NCBI GenBank assembly: GCA_049999725.1
Contig: JBNGIS010033744.1
Location: forward strand, 1 to 30,187
Direction: 5' to 3'
DNA: 30,187 nucleotides
DNA from: Haplomitrium mnioides
Taxonomy: Eukaryota; Marchantiophyta; Haplomitriopsida; Calobryales
The notes under the pieces were generated by a model that was not told the DNA's origin, did no database searches, and saw only the letters and a list, made by a program, of their open reading frames with translations. Shown here in pieces: positions 17,618 to 27,370 of this stretch. The position numbers and the translations under genes are program-made. How positions within the stretch are numbered: the first letter of the stretch is position 1; each line of letters opens with the position of its first letter.

Positions 17618-18366
17618 CTAATTCTCAGTCCTAGCCCACTTCACAAGCTTTGGATAAAGTCTGTCAATAAATGTTGCCTTTGCTTCCTTTGGCTCTTTTG
17701 GATCAATCAAGGACATTACCCAAGATTTTTTCTGGGGCTTGCTCAGGACTCCTTCATTCCATATTGTTTCCTTTGATGCTACTCTTCTTTCCCACTCTAG
17801 TATCCACTTTTCTTCATCATTATAAAGCACACATGCTTTTGATTGATGCAACAAAAATGGCATAAACCAAATGACCAGAATCTTTGACAAGGATTGCTCA
17901 AAGTACTTGGTAAAATTTCTTGTGATGAATTCCGCTCCCTTTCTTGGTTTGGCCTCTCCAAAGATTAAAGAGAACAATCAACAATGCATTATTTATGTAA
18001 CATAACTTGGCCTACTATATATATGAAGATTTGGACAAGTTCTTGCAAGAGAAGATCTATAATTTCTTGTATTTTAAAGCCATCATTAGTTGTACTTGAT
18101 CTCCACACCATATATGTCAAGTGTTTGTCTACTTTCCAAAATACTTTCCAAGTATTTGGTCTCTGACAACCCATAAATCTTTTGAATCTCTTCTACCTCG
18201 AAACTCAAAGAATACTTTCTCATTAATAACAGAACTTCCCCCATCCATGATGTTAATTTGCGTTATTTCTTTCCTTTGGAAGACGACACTAATGTCTAAT
18301 TCCCACATTCAACCCACAAACCCAATAAACCTCTCATTTGAAGGCATTTCTACATATCATAGCTGA
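17618..18366 (-). pseudogene. Unrecognised decayed ORF (minus strand)
   Basis: Three frames join in order. The first, from an ATG at about 18342, gives MPSNERFIGFVG, then a stop, then ELDISVVFQRKEITQINIMD, VINEKVFFEFRGRRDSKDLW and RDQILGKYFGK (to about 18147). The second gives YMVWRSSTTNDGFKIQEIID and QIFIYIVGQVMLHK (to 17989). The third is a clean 119-codon stretch (17977-17618) with FEQSLSKILVIWFMPFLLHQ, ACVLYNDEEKWILEWERRVA and SWVMSLIDPKEPKEAKATFI. It reads like real protein, but I do not know the family. It may be the gag-like or accessory gene of an unidentified element, since its start context resembles those in the direct repeats. Confidence 0.4.
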
Positions 18367-19180
18367 TCTTTGGAATGTGAAATATTATAATAGGTGATTT
18401 TGGTGCAAAAGAGATCCCTCTTGCTTTTTCTTTGCTCATCTTCTTCTCTTTCTCTAGCTTTGGATTCCTCTATTTGGGTTCTTGATCTTCTTTGATTCAG
18501 CGGAATAACAACCATTTCCTCTAAGATTCTTGTGTAGCAATTTTTGTTCCCCTACGTGTTATCAGCATGATGCTTAACTTAGCGTGAAAAATGAGCTTCA
18601 AGACTCTCACGATCACTTTACCACTCTTCTTCATTATGATTCATATGGCTCTCATTCTCCGGCTTGACAACATTCAATTGTTTGACTCCAATTTATCAGA
18701 TCAAATTTCGATATATCTCTGATACACTCATCGGAACAGGTTTCCACTTCTTGACTTCAGAACCTCATAAGTTCATCTCTCTTACTGTGTCTTAGAAAAA
18801 AACATCCAATTCCTTCCGCTCAAATCTCAATCACCAATTGAGCAAGTTTTTAGAAAATTTTCTTTCTTTTTGCTTCATTTCATCCATTTTTCCAAAACAA
18901 TAGCTTGGAATGGCTATTTTTGCTCTTTTCCTTCTGAAAACCTCCTCACAACATCTCAAAAACTTTAGTCTGATATCCAATACCAAAATGTAACCATGGT
19001 GGATGATTAATCTGCTCAAATGGATGAAATTGTGAATGGACCAAGTAAAGTAGCATCCATTCAACTATCTCCTCATAAACTTGTAGTTGTTAGAGAAGAT
19101 TTTACTTAAGATGATGAGATCAAGATGATTAATATCAAAACCGAGGACAATCCAAAAACACTGAAAGTTTCTAATGAACA
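18367..19180. other. Non-coding or unresolved; possible half-tRNA-Met primer site
   Basis: No recognisable protein. At 18555-18568 CGTGTTATCAGCATGA resembles the internal initiator-tRNA primer site used by some plant copia elements (TTATCAGCA..A), preceded by a pyrimidine-rich, LTR-end-like stretch. I cannot identify a matching LTR pair. Short frames at 18600-19060 show no family. Confidence 0.3.
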
Positions 19181-19239
19181 AATTGGACTAGCTCAATGCC
19201 TATAAAGAACTATCAACATAATATCAAGACACCATTTGC

Positions 19240-20330
19240 ACTTGAAGTGTATCAACTTCATATTTACTTACATGAAGATGTGACTCCAATCAGATAGAGA
19301 CAATATCGACTCAATCTAAACTTCTGATTGAAAGTCAAAGAAGAGATTTATAAATTGTTGGATGTTTATTTTACTTACCTAGTAGAAATTTCTCACTGAG
19401 TCTCACCAATTATAACTATTCTAAAGAAAGGAGCAAAGGTTCGAGTTTGTGTGGATTTTTGGAGATTGAACTAGATAACAAAGAATGATTTTCATTTGAC
19501 AACATCTTGGGTGCAAAGGTGGGCAAAGAATGCCACTTCTTTATGAACAAATTCAGTATATATTACCAGATTTCCACACACCCAAATGATCGAGAAAAGA
19601 CAATCTTCACTATAGATTGGAGAACATATGTGTATAAAGCTATGACTTTCAGAATTTTTAATGCACATGCACCTTTCATCTAATTGATGACTACAACACT
19701 AAAAAACATCCAAGAATCTTCATGGAACCATTCTTTGATTTCAATGTGCATTCAACTAATATCTATTTGAGTTTTCTAAGAAAATATTCTAACAAATGTT
19801 GGAAATTCCAAATCTGTTAGCATCTTGACAAGTGTTATTTCAAAATGTAGAAAGGGATTCTACTTGGACATTGGATTTTGAATGAAGAGATTTTGCTGAA
19901 TATGACAAAAGTAAAAGTGACTATGGCTTTGCTTGTTTTGCGAAATCTGAAGGGAGTTTGTGAATTCTTCACAAGTGTGGGTTACATTCAAAGAATGGTT
20001 GATGGGTACGTTTGGATTGTAGAGCCTCTGAAAAAGTTATTAAGGAAAATGGAGGAATGAAATTGGATAAAGGAATATGAAACATCTTTTGATGAGGTGA
20101 AGAGAGAGAACATTCACAACTCTTATTATGCCAGTGACTGATTGGACAAGAAAATCCACATGTATATTGATACATTTGGTACAACAATGGATGTGGTGTT
20201 GAGCCAAAATGATGAAGGGAAGAGAGATCATCCGACTTATTTTCCTAATTGTCAATTGTTCATCATAGAGCGCAACTATCATATAACTATATGAGAAAGA
20301 TTGGGATTGATTTATGTGGTTAAAAAATTC
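19240..20330 (+). pseudogene. RT and RNase H of a second Ty3/gypsy lineage
   Basis: Plus-strand pieces: DVTPIR-x-RQYRLNLNF (about 19275-19325), LKVKEEIYKLLD, VSPIITILKKGAKVRVCVDF (about 19400-19460), the F/Y-Y-Q-I-x-x-H-P-N-D-R-E-K-T region near 19570-19600, a decayed palm, then GVCEFFTSVGYIQRMVDGYV (from about 19950), IVEPLKKLL, and an RNase H start with TFGTTMDVVLSQNDEGKRDH and FIIERNYHITI-x-ERLGLIY (to about 20325). The sequence differs clearly from the RT at 12049-12375, so this is another lineage. Stops and frameshifts are frequent. It breaks off near 20330, where the chromovirus resumes. Confidence 0.75.
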
Positions 20331-21822
20331 TGAGTTATGCATGCCTCAACTTAGCATCTTGTTAGAAATCACAATTCATCCCACTTGGTGGATGGAAATG
20401 TTGGCTGCAACAAAAGAAGATAACGAGATCATTGCCGCACAACAAAAGAATCTAGTGAAAGAGGTGAGAGGATTGATTTTCTTCCAAGGCAAGGTATGAG
20501 TTCCTAATAATGTTAAGCTTTTCTCTAAGGTTTTGTATGAAGCACATGATTTGTCAATTGGTGGACATGTTGGAATAGAGAAAACTTTGGACAATCTTCA
20601 ACGAGTCTATTATTGGTCTAAGATGCATCAAGATGTGGAGACCTATGCTCGGAGTTATTTGGCTTGTCAACAAAACAAAGCAACCAATCTTTAACATGGA
20701 TGTGTATTACAACCGTTGCTTATCTCGAATCGACGATGGGAACATGTGAGTATGGATATTGTATGTGAGTTACCACGTACTTCTATGGGTTATGATGCTA
20801 TTGTTTTTTTTGTAGACAAACTTAGCAAAATGATGCATATTTGTCTAACTACCAAATCACTTGCAACATCTAAGTTAGTACAAATTTATTTGGAAGCAGT
20901 TTACTCTCATTATGGTATCTCCAAAGTGATTATCTCTGCGGCACTCAATTTATCAGCATATTTTGACGCACAATATTTGGTCTTCTCAAAACCAAACTGG
21001 TTATATCCACTGCTTATCACCATGAATCAGATGGTCAAACTGAATGAGCCAACCACACTATTGAAGATATGTTGCGGGCTTTTACTTTGGAAGAACAAGA
21101 AGAATGAGATTGGTTGCTACCTCTTGTAGAGTTCTCTTACAATAGCTCCATCAACAGCTCTATACGAGCTATGCCTTTCTTTTTTATGAATGGTGAGCAT
21201 CTAACCACTCTATCTAATCTTCATCGTGCATCGACCTCTAAGAGTCCAAGTGCCAATGATTTCCTCCATCGGCTACACCACGACATCTAATATGCTAAGG
21301 AAAAACTTGAAGTTGCTCGTAATCGCCAAAAACAATATGCTGATACTCATCGTCGAGAAGTGACCTTTGCTATATGTGACTAAGTATGGCTCTCTACTTC
21401 CAATCTTCCTTTGCTTCGCTCTCGTAAGCTATTTGCTCACTTTATTGGACCATTTGCTATTTTTGCTCGTATCGGTGAAGTGGTCTATCAACTTGTTTTA
21501 CCTTCTCATATGAAGATTCATCCAGTTTTTCATGTCTTTTTATTATGTGCTTTTGTACCTCGCTCTACCATCTTCACTTGTACCCAAGAACCCTCTCCAT
21601 CTTCTGAGCTTATTGATGGTCATGAGGAGTTTGAGGTGGAACAACTCTTGAAGAAACGCACACGTCGTTGAAGCCAACATGAGATTGTGGAGTATTTGGT
21701 TTATTGGAATGGCTACCCTCTTTATGAAGCTACTGGAGAGCCATTGGAGAATTTGGCCAATACCTCTACACTTGTTCACTCTTTTGAGAGCTCTCTTACT
21801 CGCAACAAGGACATTGCCTCTT
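20331..21822 (+). pseudogene. Integrase with C-terminal chromodomain (chromovirus)
   Basis: The zinc-binding start is YEAHDLSIGGHVGIEKTL (from about 20538), then YYWSKMHQDVETYARSYLAC with the first cysteine replaced by tyrosine. The core has WEHVSMDIVCELP (catalytic D at about 20755) and FFVDKLSKMMH. The second acidic residue is lost (IISAALN for ISD), and the YHHESDGQTE block is frameshifted near 20990. KLFAHFIGPFAIFARIGEVV and LPSHMKIHPVFHV follow. The chromodomain is near 21690-21790: EYLVYWNGYPLYEATGEP then LENLA, with the usual Trp of TWEP changed to Gly. The integrase would insert element DNA, and the chromodomain guides chromovirus insertion to histone-marked chromatin. Stops are at 20497-20499, 20692-20694, 21127-21129 and 21669-21671. 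Confidence 0.85.
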
Positions 21823-21837
21823 AAAAGAGGGGAGGAT
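21823..21837 (+). promoter_or_regulatory. Polypurine tract
   Basis: AAAAGAGGGGAGGAT lies directly before the 3' LTR start TGTAACGG at 21838. It is the expected primer for plus-strand DNA synthesis in LTR retrotransposons and fixes the LTR edge. Confidence 0.75.
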
Positions 21838-22404
21838 TGTAACGGTCACTAACTTTAGTAAACCATAGCTAAAAATAAGGTCAACTATGTCTAGAAAGCT
21901 ATTACTAAGTTAAAGTAGCAAAAAGTAGTTGCCACTATAGAGAGTTGGACACGTGGCACGATGAGAGAAAGTCAACGAATTAAAGTGAAAGAGAGAGTCT
22001 AGATAGACTACGTTAAAAGAGGATAAGAACACGTGGCAAGCGGAGAATTAAAGTAAAGAGAAGGTTTTTAAGATAAAAACATATAGCAGAATAAGAGCTA
22101 AAGAGATGGAAGGTTCTAACAATAAAGACATGTGGTAGAAGGAGAACAAAAGTAAAAGATGGTCCAATTAGAGTGAGAGAGAAAAGAGGGGTCCAATTAG
22201 AAGAGGATAGAAAAGAAACCAATTAGGTTTCTCTACCTATGTAAGCAAAGTGCTTTCTCTCCAGTATATAAAGAAGGGAGAGTGCCTTGTTTGGCATCTC
22301 TTACCTTGTGGGTTCTTGAAGTTCTTGTGCGCTTCTCTTATACTAATTTGTATGTGTTGTACTTGTGCTAACTTGTGTGTGTAATGTGGGTGTGTAGTAT
22401 TACA
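21838..22404 (+). repeat. 3' LTR (567 bp)
   Basis: It starts TGTAACGGTCACTAAC and ends GTGTAGTATTACA. Four tandem units of about 50 bp carry CACGTGG or variants (near 21950, 22029, 22079 and 22130). The CACGTGGC core equals the plant G-box/ABRE core, which in host promoters binds bZIP or bHLH factors. Whether it regulates this element is inference. It aligns with 11029-11315 and, inverted, 14597-14873 and 5860-6490. Confidence 0.88.
22263..22272 (+). promoter_or_regulatory. LTR TATA box
   Basis: AGTATATAAAGAAGGGAG is conserved in all LTR copies that reach this position (also at 5990-6000 inverted). It is the likely core promoter of the element. Confidence 0.5.
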
Positions 22405-22409
22405 CCATT
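22405..22409. other. Target site duplication CCATT (right)
   Basis: CCATT follows directly on the 3' LTR end and equals 11024-11028. With one copy removed, the host sequence and reading frame are continuous. Confidence 0.7.
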
Positions 22410-22562
22410 ACATCAAATTAGTTTGAGTATAAATGACAAAAAGCAATCAATTTGAAAGTGTTTGAAAAAGATTCAATCAACGTTATCAACATTAAAGGAG
22501 ATTCTATTAATCTTGATGAATCTTCTAAAGCTGAATTTGAAGAAGTCAATATGCGTGACTAA
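22405..22562 (+). pseudogene. C-terminal tail of the DUF7869-type gene relic
   Basis: Read in the phase left at 11028 (LTKTTLGTI), the frame continues TSN-stop-FEYK-stop-QKAINLK, then VFEKDSINVINIKGDSINLD and ESSKAEFEEVNMRD to a TAA at 22560-22562. The acidic tail has no known domain. Continuity of phase across 11.4 kb of inserted DNA shows that the element entered the coding sequence close to its 3' end. Confidence 0.6.
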
Positions 22563-22959
22563 AGCCATTTAGAAACCCCATTGTTTATTGTGTAATTTTG
22601 ATTTATGTTGTAATTTAGGTTTATTATTTTGTAAAGTACTTGAGAATTTTATTTAAGAAATTTCTTGAATTTATATGCTACCTTGAACTTTTTAGCGCAA
22701 ATCATTCCAAGTTTATTTTTATCATCAGCGAATGAAACTTAAACATTCAATCATAATCTTCATTTGGTTTGTGAAATGTTTTATAATCCAAAATATAATC
22801 ATGTTCTTTCCTATTATATTGTTTGTTAGAATAGTTTAATGTTATTGATTTTTGGGATCGTTGAAGCGTCTGATCAAATTGACTACTTAATCATTTGATA
22901 GAATGGACTTTGATATAAAACTTGAAACTTTTAACGCACTTTAACTCTGATATAGAGCT
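22563..22959. other. AT-rich 3' flank without gene
   Basis: A strongly AT-rich stretch following the stop of the DUF7869-type relic, with several T-rich and AATTTT-type words, compatible with a decayed 3' untranslated region. No open frame of interest is seen. Confidence 0.4.
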
Positions 22960-23290
22960 TTGAACCCCTTTTACTCTTAGACTCTGATTTAGAAAATAGA
23001 ATCGTAAACGTGCCTAGAGTTTGTTGCAAAAAACATAACCTTAAGCGTACATAGACTCAGATCTAGAAGTTTGAATCCTATGCATGCATATGCGTTGATG
23101 CGCAACTCAAAACCTCATACGTGTATTGACTCTACTGCAAAACTCAAATCCTTTGTTGAGCATAGTCTTTGTTGACGAGTGCTAAGATGTAGAACTCGGA
23201 TTCATATGCAGGCATAGACTTTGGTGTGGAAGTCAAAGCTTTCCACACACACAAACTCTGATACAGAGCCTTAAACCTTGTGCATATTGT
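22960..23290 (-). repeat. ATGCATGCATA-core tandem repeats (inverted relative to cluster 1640-2010)
   Basis: Units of about 45-60 bp contain CTTATGCATGCATAGACTCT and GATNTAGAACTTTGAA-like sequence, with cores near 23030, 23080, 23110, 23200 and 23275. Read on the minus strand, the phrase order TCAAAG, AGAGTC, TATGCATGCATA agrees with the cluster at 1640-2010, so the two clusters are in opposite orientation. Confidence 0.55.
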
Positions 23291-23624
23291 CGCTCTTCTA
23301 TTTCAGACCTTAACCTTTTCAGACCCGGCTTTGAGTGCAGGGGAGGACGGGTTTCGAGCTTTCAGGTCCTTTTCTGATATGGCCCTTTACTAGTTATCAT
23401 TTTCAGGCCTTTAGGACTTTCCCCTTCCTTACAGACCTTATGTTCACCACTCACTCTTCTTATGTTTGCACTCAACTCATTCATTCAGAACCAGTCCACA
23501 TTCATCACACCCAGCATTCGTGTAATTCCTTCCATATATTCCAAAGGTCCAAACTTGGGACCCTGCCATCTTATATGTGCTTGGGGCAGAATAGGTGCTG
23601 GTAACCTGCACCACTTGAACAATA

Positions 23625-23835
23625 CAACAAGACTGGACTCCCCCTCTCAAGGTTGTCTCAGAGCTGAAACATATTATCCTAACTATCCTAATGTGATCTA
23701 ATTCCTAACTATGCAAAAGGATCAAGGATAGAGAGCATTCAACTCTAGGATACCAGAACTTGTATCGAGGGATGGGACTCCCCCTCCAAGGCTGTTCCCA
23801 GGGTCTGCTCAACTATCCTGATGCCTTCTAATCTA
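23625..23835. repeat. Local duplication around ACTCCCCCTC
   Basis: GGACTCCCCCTCTCAAGGTT with TATCCTAATGTGATCTAAT (23636-23702) and GGACTCCCCCTCCAAGGCTG with TATCCTGATGCCTTCTAAT (23766-23832) are diverged tandem copies about 130 bp apart. They lie near the outer (left) edge of the GC-rich inverted repeat. Confidence 0.55.
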
Positions 23836-23899
23836 ATAAGTCACTAGGACACAAAGTAGAAAGGAAATCTAACTACACAAATATAGACAAACACATTAC

Positions 23900-26800
23900 A
23901 CACTATATGCAAGAGAGAGCAGAGTCCTTGAATGCCCTCTGGATTTCTACAAGATAATACTTCCCTTATGAGTGCCACTGCCTTACAATTGCAGCCCAAC
24001 AACCCACACACCCTCCTCTCTAGATAGTTTTTTAACTTCCCTCGCGAGAAGCCCTACTTTTACTTCCTCAGGCTAGGAAGAGAGTTTCTTTGACTTCCAC
24101 CTCTCGAAGACAGCTTTCCCAGCTGTAGGTAGCTCACTCCACCTCCGAGCCTCGACAGGTCTTACTACGCAGTGCACTGGCACTAGCGCAGCCCCCCTCT
24201 CAACTCCACTTGAAGAATTACACCAGAGTGTACTCCGAACACTCTAGGTTGATACCTGCGCACAAGATATGGCAGAGACAACCCCAAGCTCCTCACTTGG
24301 CGGCTTCTCCCGAAGTCATAACTGGGACTCCCACACTAGCCGCCCCTCGTTGCAATTTCCTTGTCCTCAGATCGTGATGCTCATATACAGATAATGCATA
24401 GACGACCCCAAGTCCTTCCATGGTGGCCTCTCCTGAAGTCTTAGTCGGCCAGAATCCAATTGAGACCCCGTATCAGTCCCCCTCTGCCCTAGTCCACCGG
24501 CAAGGATGAGGTCACCTGGATCGCCCGAGCATCCAAAGCTCATCGCTTTGCAATCCTTGACGCTCCTCCAGTCCCCCTCTGATTCCCCCTGGCCCCTTGG
24601 AGCAAGTACCCCTATTTCACATGGTCTTGTCAGTGAATTCTCATTCTAGCCTTTTTTCGTTGCGATTCCCCTTAGCGTGCAGTCGCCTCGCGCCCTGAGG
24701 TTGCCCGTGCATCAACATGGAAGAATTCAAAAGTCGCCAAGGTATACTCCCCTTGCGAGCGCTGAACTTGCGAGTCCGATCCCAAGAAAGGTCGTTAATC
24801 CCATTAGCTCCTTGGAGCTGGGAGGTGACGACGCGTGGTACTCGCCGTTAATCTTGTTACAACTGACAAGTAGCGTGCGTTGCGTGTCCCGTGATGATGA
24901 AAGTACAACGGGAAAATCGACGGGGAGTTCGAGGAATCTTGCAGTTGAGATTCCATAGATTCCCGCAGTTGAGTCTGAAGGGGTCTTTGGAACAGAGTTC
25001 CGAAGCACCCCGCGGAACCCAGTCCACGGAATCTCCAAATATGCCACCGTAGATCCCAAGTCACTCTCCATTCGCCACGTCACCCGCTGCACCGCCCCGC
25101 AAGGGGGTAGGCTGACCGTCACGCTTACTCTCCCTTCTGTGGTTGACCCGCTCTTTGTCTGAGGTCTGATGAGCCCTTCTCTTGTTGCCGCATGTCCCGT
25201 GAGCTTCTGCGGGGTCCCTTGAGTCGCCACGTCCTCCGAAGGGTGCCTTCCGCTGCCGCTCCGCAAGGGGGTAGGCTGACCGTCGCGCTGATTGCTCCCT
25301 CCGTAGTTGACCCGCACGTTGCCCGAGGTTAGGTGAACTCCTCTCCTAGCGCCGCGTGTCCCGTGAAATGCCTTGGGGTCCCTGGCGTCGCCACGTCCTC
25401 CGAAGTCCGCCGTCCGACGCCGCCCCGCAAAGGGGTAGGCGGACCGTCGCGCTGACATCCTTCCGATGTTGACCCACGGAACTCTTGCGTGCTTCCCAAG
25501 GCGCCACGTCATACGAAGGGCTCCGTCCAACGTTGCCCTGCAAAGGGGTAGGCGGACCATCGAGCGGACCCTTCTTCCGAAGTTGACCTTCGGAAACACA
25601 ACAAGGCTCCTCAGCGCGCCACATTTCCGAAGCCTCCCGCGGACTCTCTGCGCTCGCCACGTCAACCGTAGAACCGCCACGGACTTCCTCCGCTTGCCAA
25701 ATAAGAACGGTGCTGATGTCGCCGTTTCAATATACCTTCAAAGTAAGAACTACTCGCTCGTCTGAGGCTATCTTCGTTAACACTTCTGAAAGCTCGCTAT
25801 AAGAACTACTAGGCCCTTTCGGACCATTCGCCCTTTTGAACTTTCGGACGCCTGCTGCACCCCATCGAACTTTAACCTTTCTAGATGCTGAAGCAGCAAA
25901 GAGTCATCCTTTTGGTGCCGCTAGCTCCTCCGTCGGCCACACTGACATTAGCTTCATTTTTCGGCTGCTCTCATCTCGCTCGCCGATTCGCCGATATATC
26001 ATCCTTTCGCTATGCCCTTCGTTTCCCCCCATCGGATAAGCATCATATCGCCCTTCTAGCTCAGCCTTCTTCCCATTGGACGGTTGGCGATGGGTTACCG
26101 CTTTGCCACTGATGTGCGTCATTCGAACCAGTTCACCGACAAGTCGCCTTTTCGCCTTCAATCGCTCTTATTCAGTCAGACTGGTGATCAGTCCCCCTTT
26201 CGGCTCTCCTCTATGTTTCCTCTTGGCAAATCTGCGCTTGGTCGCCCCTTTGGCTTCCGCGCTCCTCCTCCTCTCGGATCTTTGATACATCGCCCTTCCG
26301 ACACTCTCCCATTTTCCTTCAACCAGACCCGCGAGAAGTCGTTGTTTGGGGCCCTCATCCTTGCTCCCCTGTTGGGTTCCTCGCAGATCCCTCTTAACCG
26401 GGCTCCCCACATTGTAAGACGGATCGGAACCAGGTTAAGTGGGCTCTCCACTTAGGGAGGCGCCTTTCCGCAGATCCGCGGGCCTCCTGGTGCCACCACG
26501 TCGTCCGTGGAATCCCGTGAAGGGCTCTAGAGATGCCACGTTTCCGTGAAATCTCACGGGACCTTTCAGGGACTCCACTCTTCCGCCAGGATTTACCGAC
26601 TCGGATGGAGCGTTTGATCGGCCTCTGCGGGGCTCCCTCTTGCTTGCGGGATCAAGGCGTCCCTCTTCCCTGGCCTTGCTCGCCCTCTTGACGATCTCAC
26701 CTCCTCCTGTCAGCTTCTGATGCTTGCTTCCTGATTTGTGGCCGCTGCAGGACCCCCGCGATCTGCCTTTCTTCGGAGTGCCTTCGGACTTCCTTGTTGT

Positions 26801-26902
26801 TGATCCATTCTTCTTCCTCCTACGATCGCCTTGCCATAGGTGGCTGCTCTGTTCCTTCTCCCTAGGCTCTGATCCCCGCATCCTCCTTAGGGCCACTGTC
26901 AG
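23900..26902 (-). repeat. Long GC-rich repeat, left arm (LTR-like, minus orientation)
   Basis: Matching segments to the right arm, inverted: 24018-24112 with 29976-30090 (shared GGGCTTCTCGCGAGGGAAG), 24489-24530 with 29691-29730 (GCGATCCAGGTG), 24561-24580 with 29644-29660 (GGACTGGAGGAGCG), 25421-25449 with 28475-28507, and 26430-26460 with 27869-27890 (CTCCCTAAGT). The possible outer start on the minus strand is TGACAGTGGCCC at 26902. The length and lack of coding suggest a very long LTR, but no PBS or pol is visible. The 317-codon open frame on the minus strand here arises from stop-poor tandem repeats. Confidence 0.6.
25080..25660 (-). repeat. Tandem repeats of about 165 bp within the left arm
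   Basis: GCCCCGCAAGGGGGTAGGC or close variants recur at about 25095, 25258, 25422 and 25536 (spacing about 165, 165 and 115). Each is preceded by CGCCACGTC and followed by TGACCGTC and GTTGACC. The core can fold into a small CCCC-GCAA-GGGG hairpin. An inverted unit is found in the right arm near 28475-28507. Confidence 0.7.
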
Positions 26903-27370
26903 CTAGTGGAACAGGGGCTAATGCGGTTTACAAGGTACCAGAAGCGGCAACGATGATAATTCTCCAGTCTGAAGTGGTAAGAGGAGTGGAAAGCACCACA
27001 TTAACTCTAATAGGAAGATAAGCACGAGTTACTTCATTCTTCTGATCCGAAGTAGCGGAATCCGATTCATATTATGAAGGAAGGAGGGCAAGAGCGAGAA
27101 ATGTTAGTGCCAAGAAGACCAGAAAGGAAAGGATCGGAAGAGAGAAGGAATACGGGGCAGAGCAAAGGGACCCACGGGAGCAGAGGAGAACCACAAGGCA
27201 ACCATTCTTGACATAGGGAGCCATGACAAGGGTGAAAGGCGGGATGCAGAACGGAGGAGCCAACTGTTTGACCAGTGCATCCTCAATTTGTGACCATTCG
27301 AGGCGTACAATACCTTGATAGAGAGAAGATCTCAAGGCGATCGTAGTGCGACTTGAATCAAAGAGAATGG
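26903..27370. other. Unresolved spacer between the two arms
   Basis: About 470 bp with no match to either arm that I can see. It holds a minus-strand open stretch (27335-27072) including LAPPFCIPPFTLVMAPYVKN and a Leu-rich end. I do not recognise it, and the frame may be chance. A purine-rich AAAGAGAATGGGG at about 27359-27371 precedes the right arm and could be a polypurine tract. Confidence 0.35.

Larger units (their letters stand above)
11029..22404 (+). mobile_element. Rearranged, nested Ty3/gypsy chromovirus (about 11.4 kb)
   Basis: Its outer boundaries are the LTR start at 11029 and the LTR end at 22404, both plus orientation and flanked by CCATT. Inside: the first half of the 5' LTR (11029-11315); an inverted 3.56-kb block holding the rest of the 5' LTR, PBS, extra ORF, gag, protease, RT and part of RNase H (11316-14873, now minus); foreign inserted material (14874-about 20330); then integrase, chromodomain, polypurine tract and 3' LTR in place (20331-22404). 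The two LTR copies differ at roughly one base in ten by eye, so the insertion is old. Its own genes are all broken. A 5-bp match can arise by chance, but the in-phase host frame on both sides supports the call. Confidence 0.75.

Noticed and set aside
18555-18568. Definite copia 5' LTR and primer site
   Set aside because: TTATCAGCATGA resembles a half-tRNA-Met primer site, but no LTR pair or copia gag follows. The nearest copia sequence is an unrelated RNase H piece at 15310.
20040-20342. Minus-strand frames over the plus-strand gypsy RNase H
   Set aside because: The opposite strand carries recognisable RNase H motifs (VLSQNDEGKRDH, ERNYHIT). The minus frames show no family and are shadows.
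24727-25680. Minus-strand open frame of 317 codons
   Set aside because: It spans four tandem repeat units in GC-rich, stop-poor DNA. It is Arg/Gly-rich and repeats with the DNA unit, with no domain and no start context. Best explained by composition.
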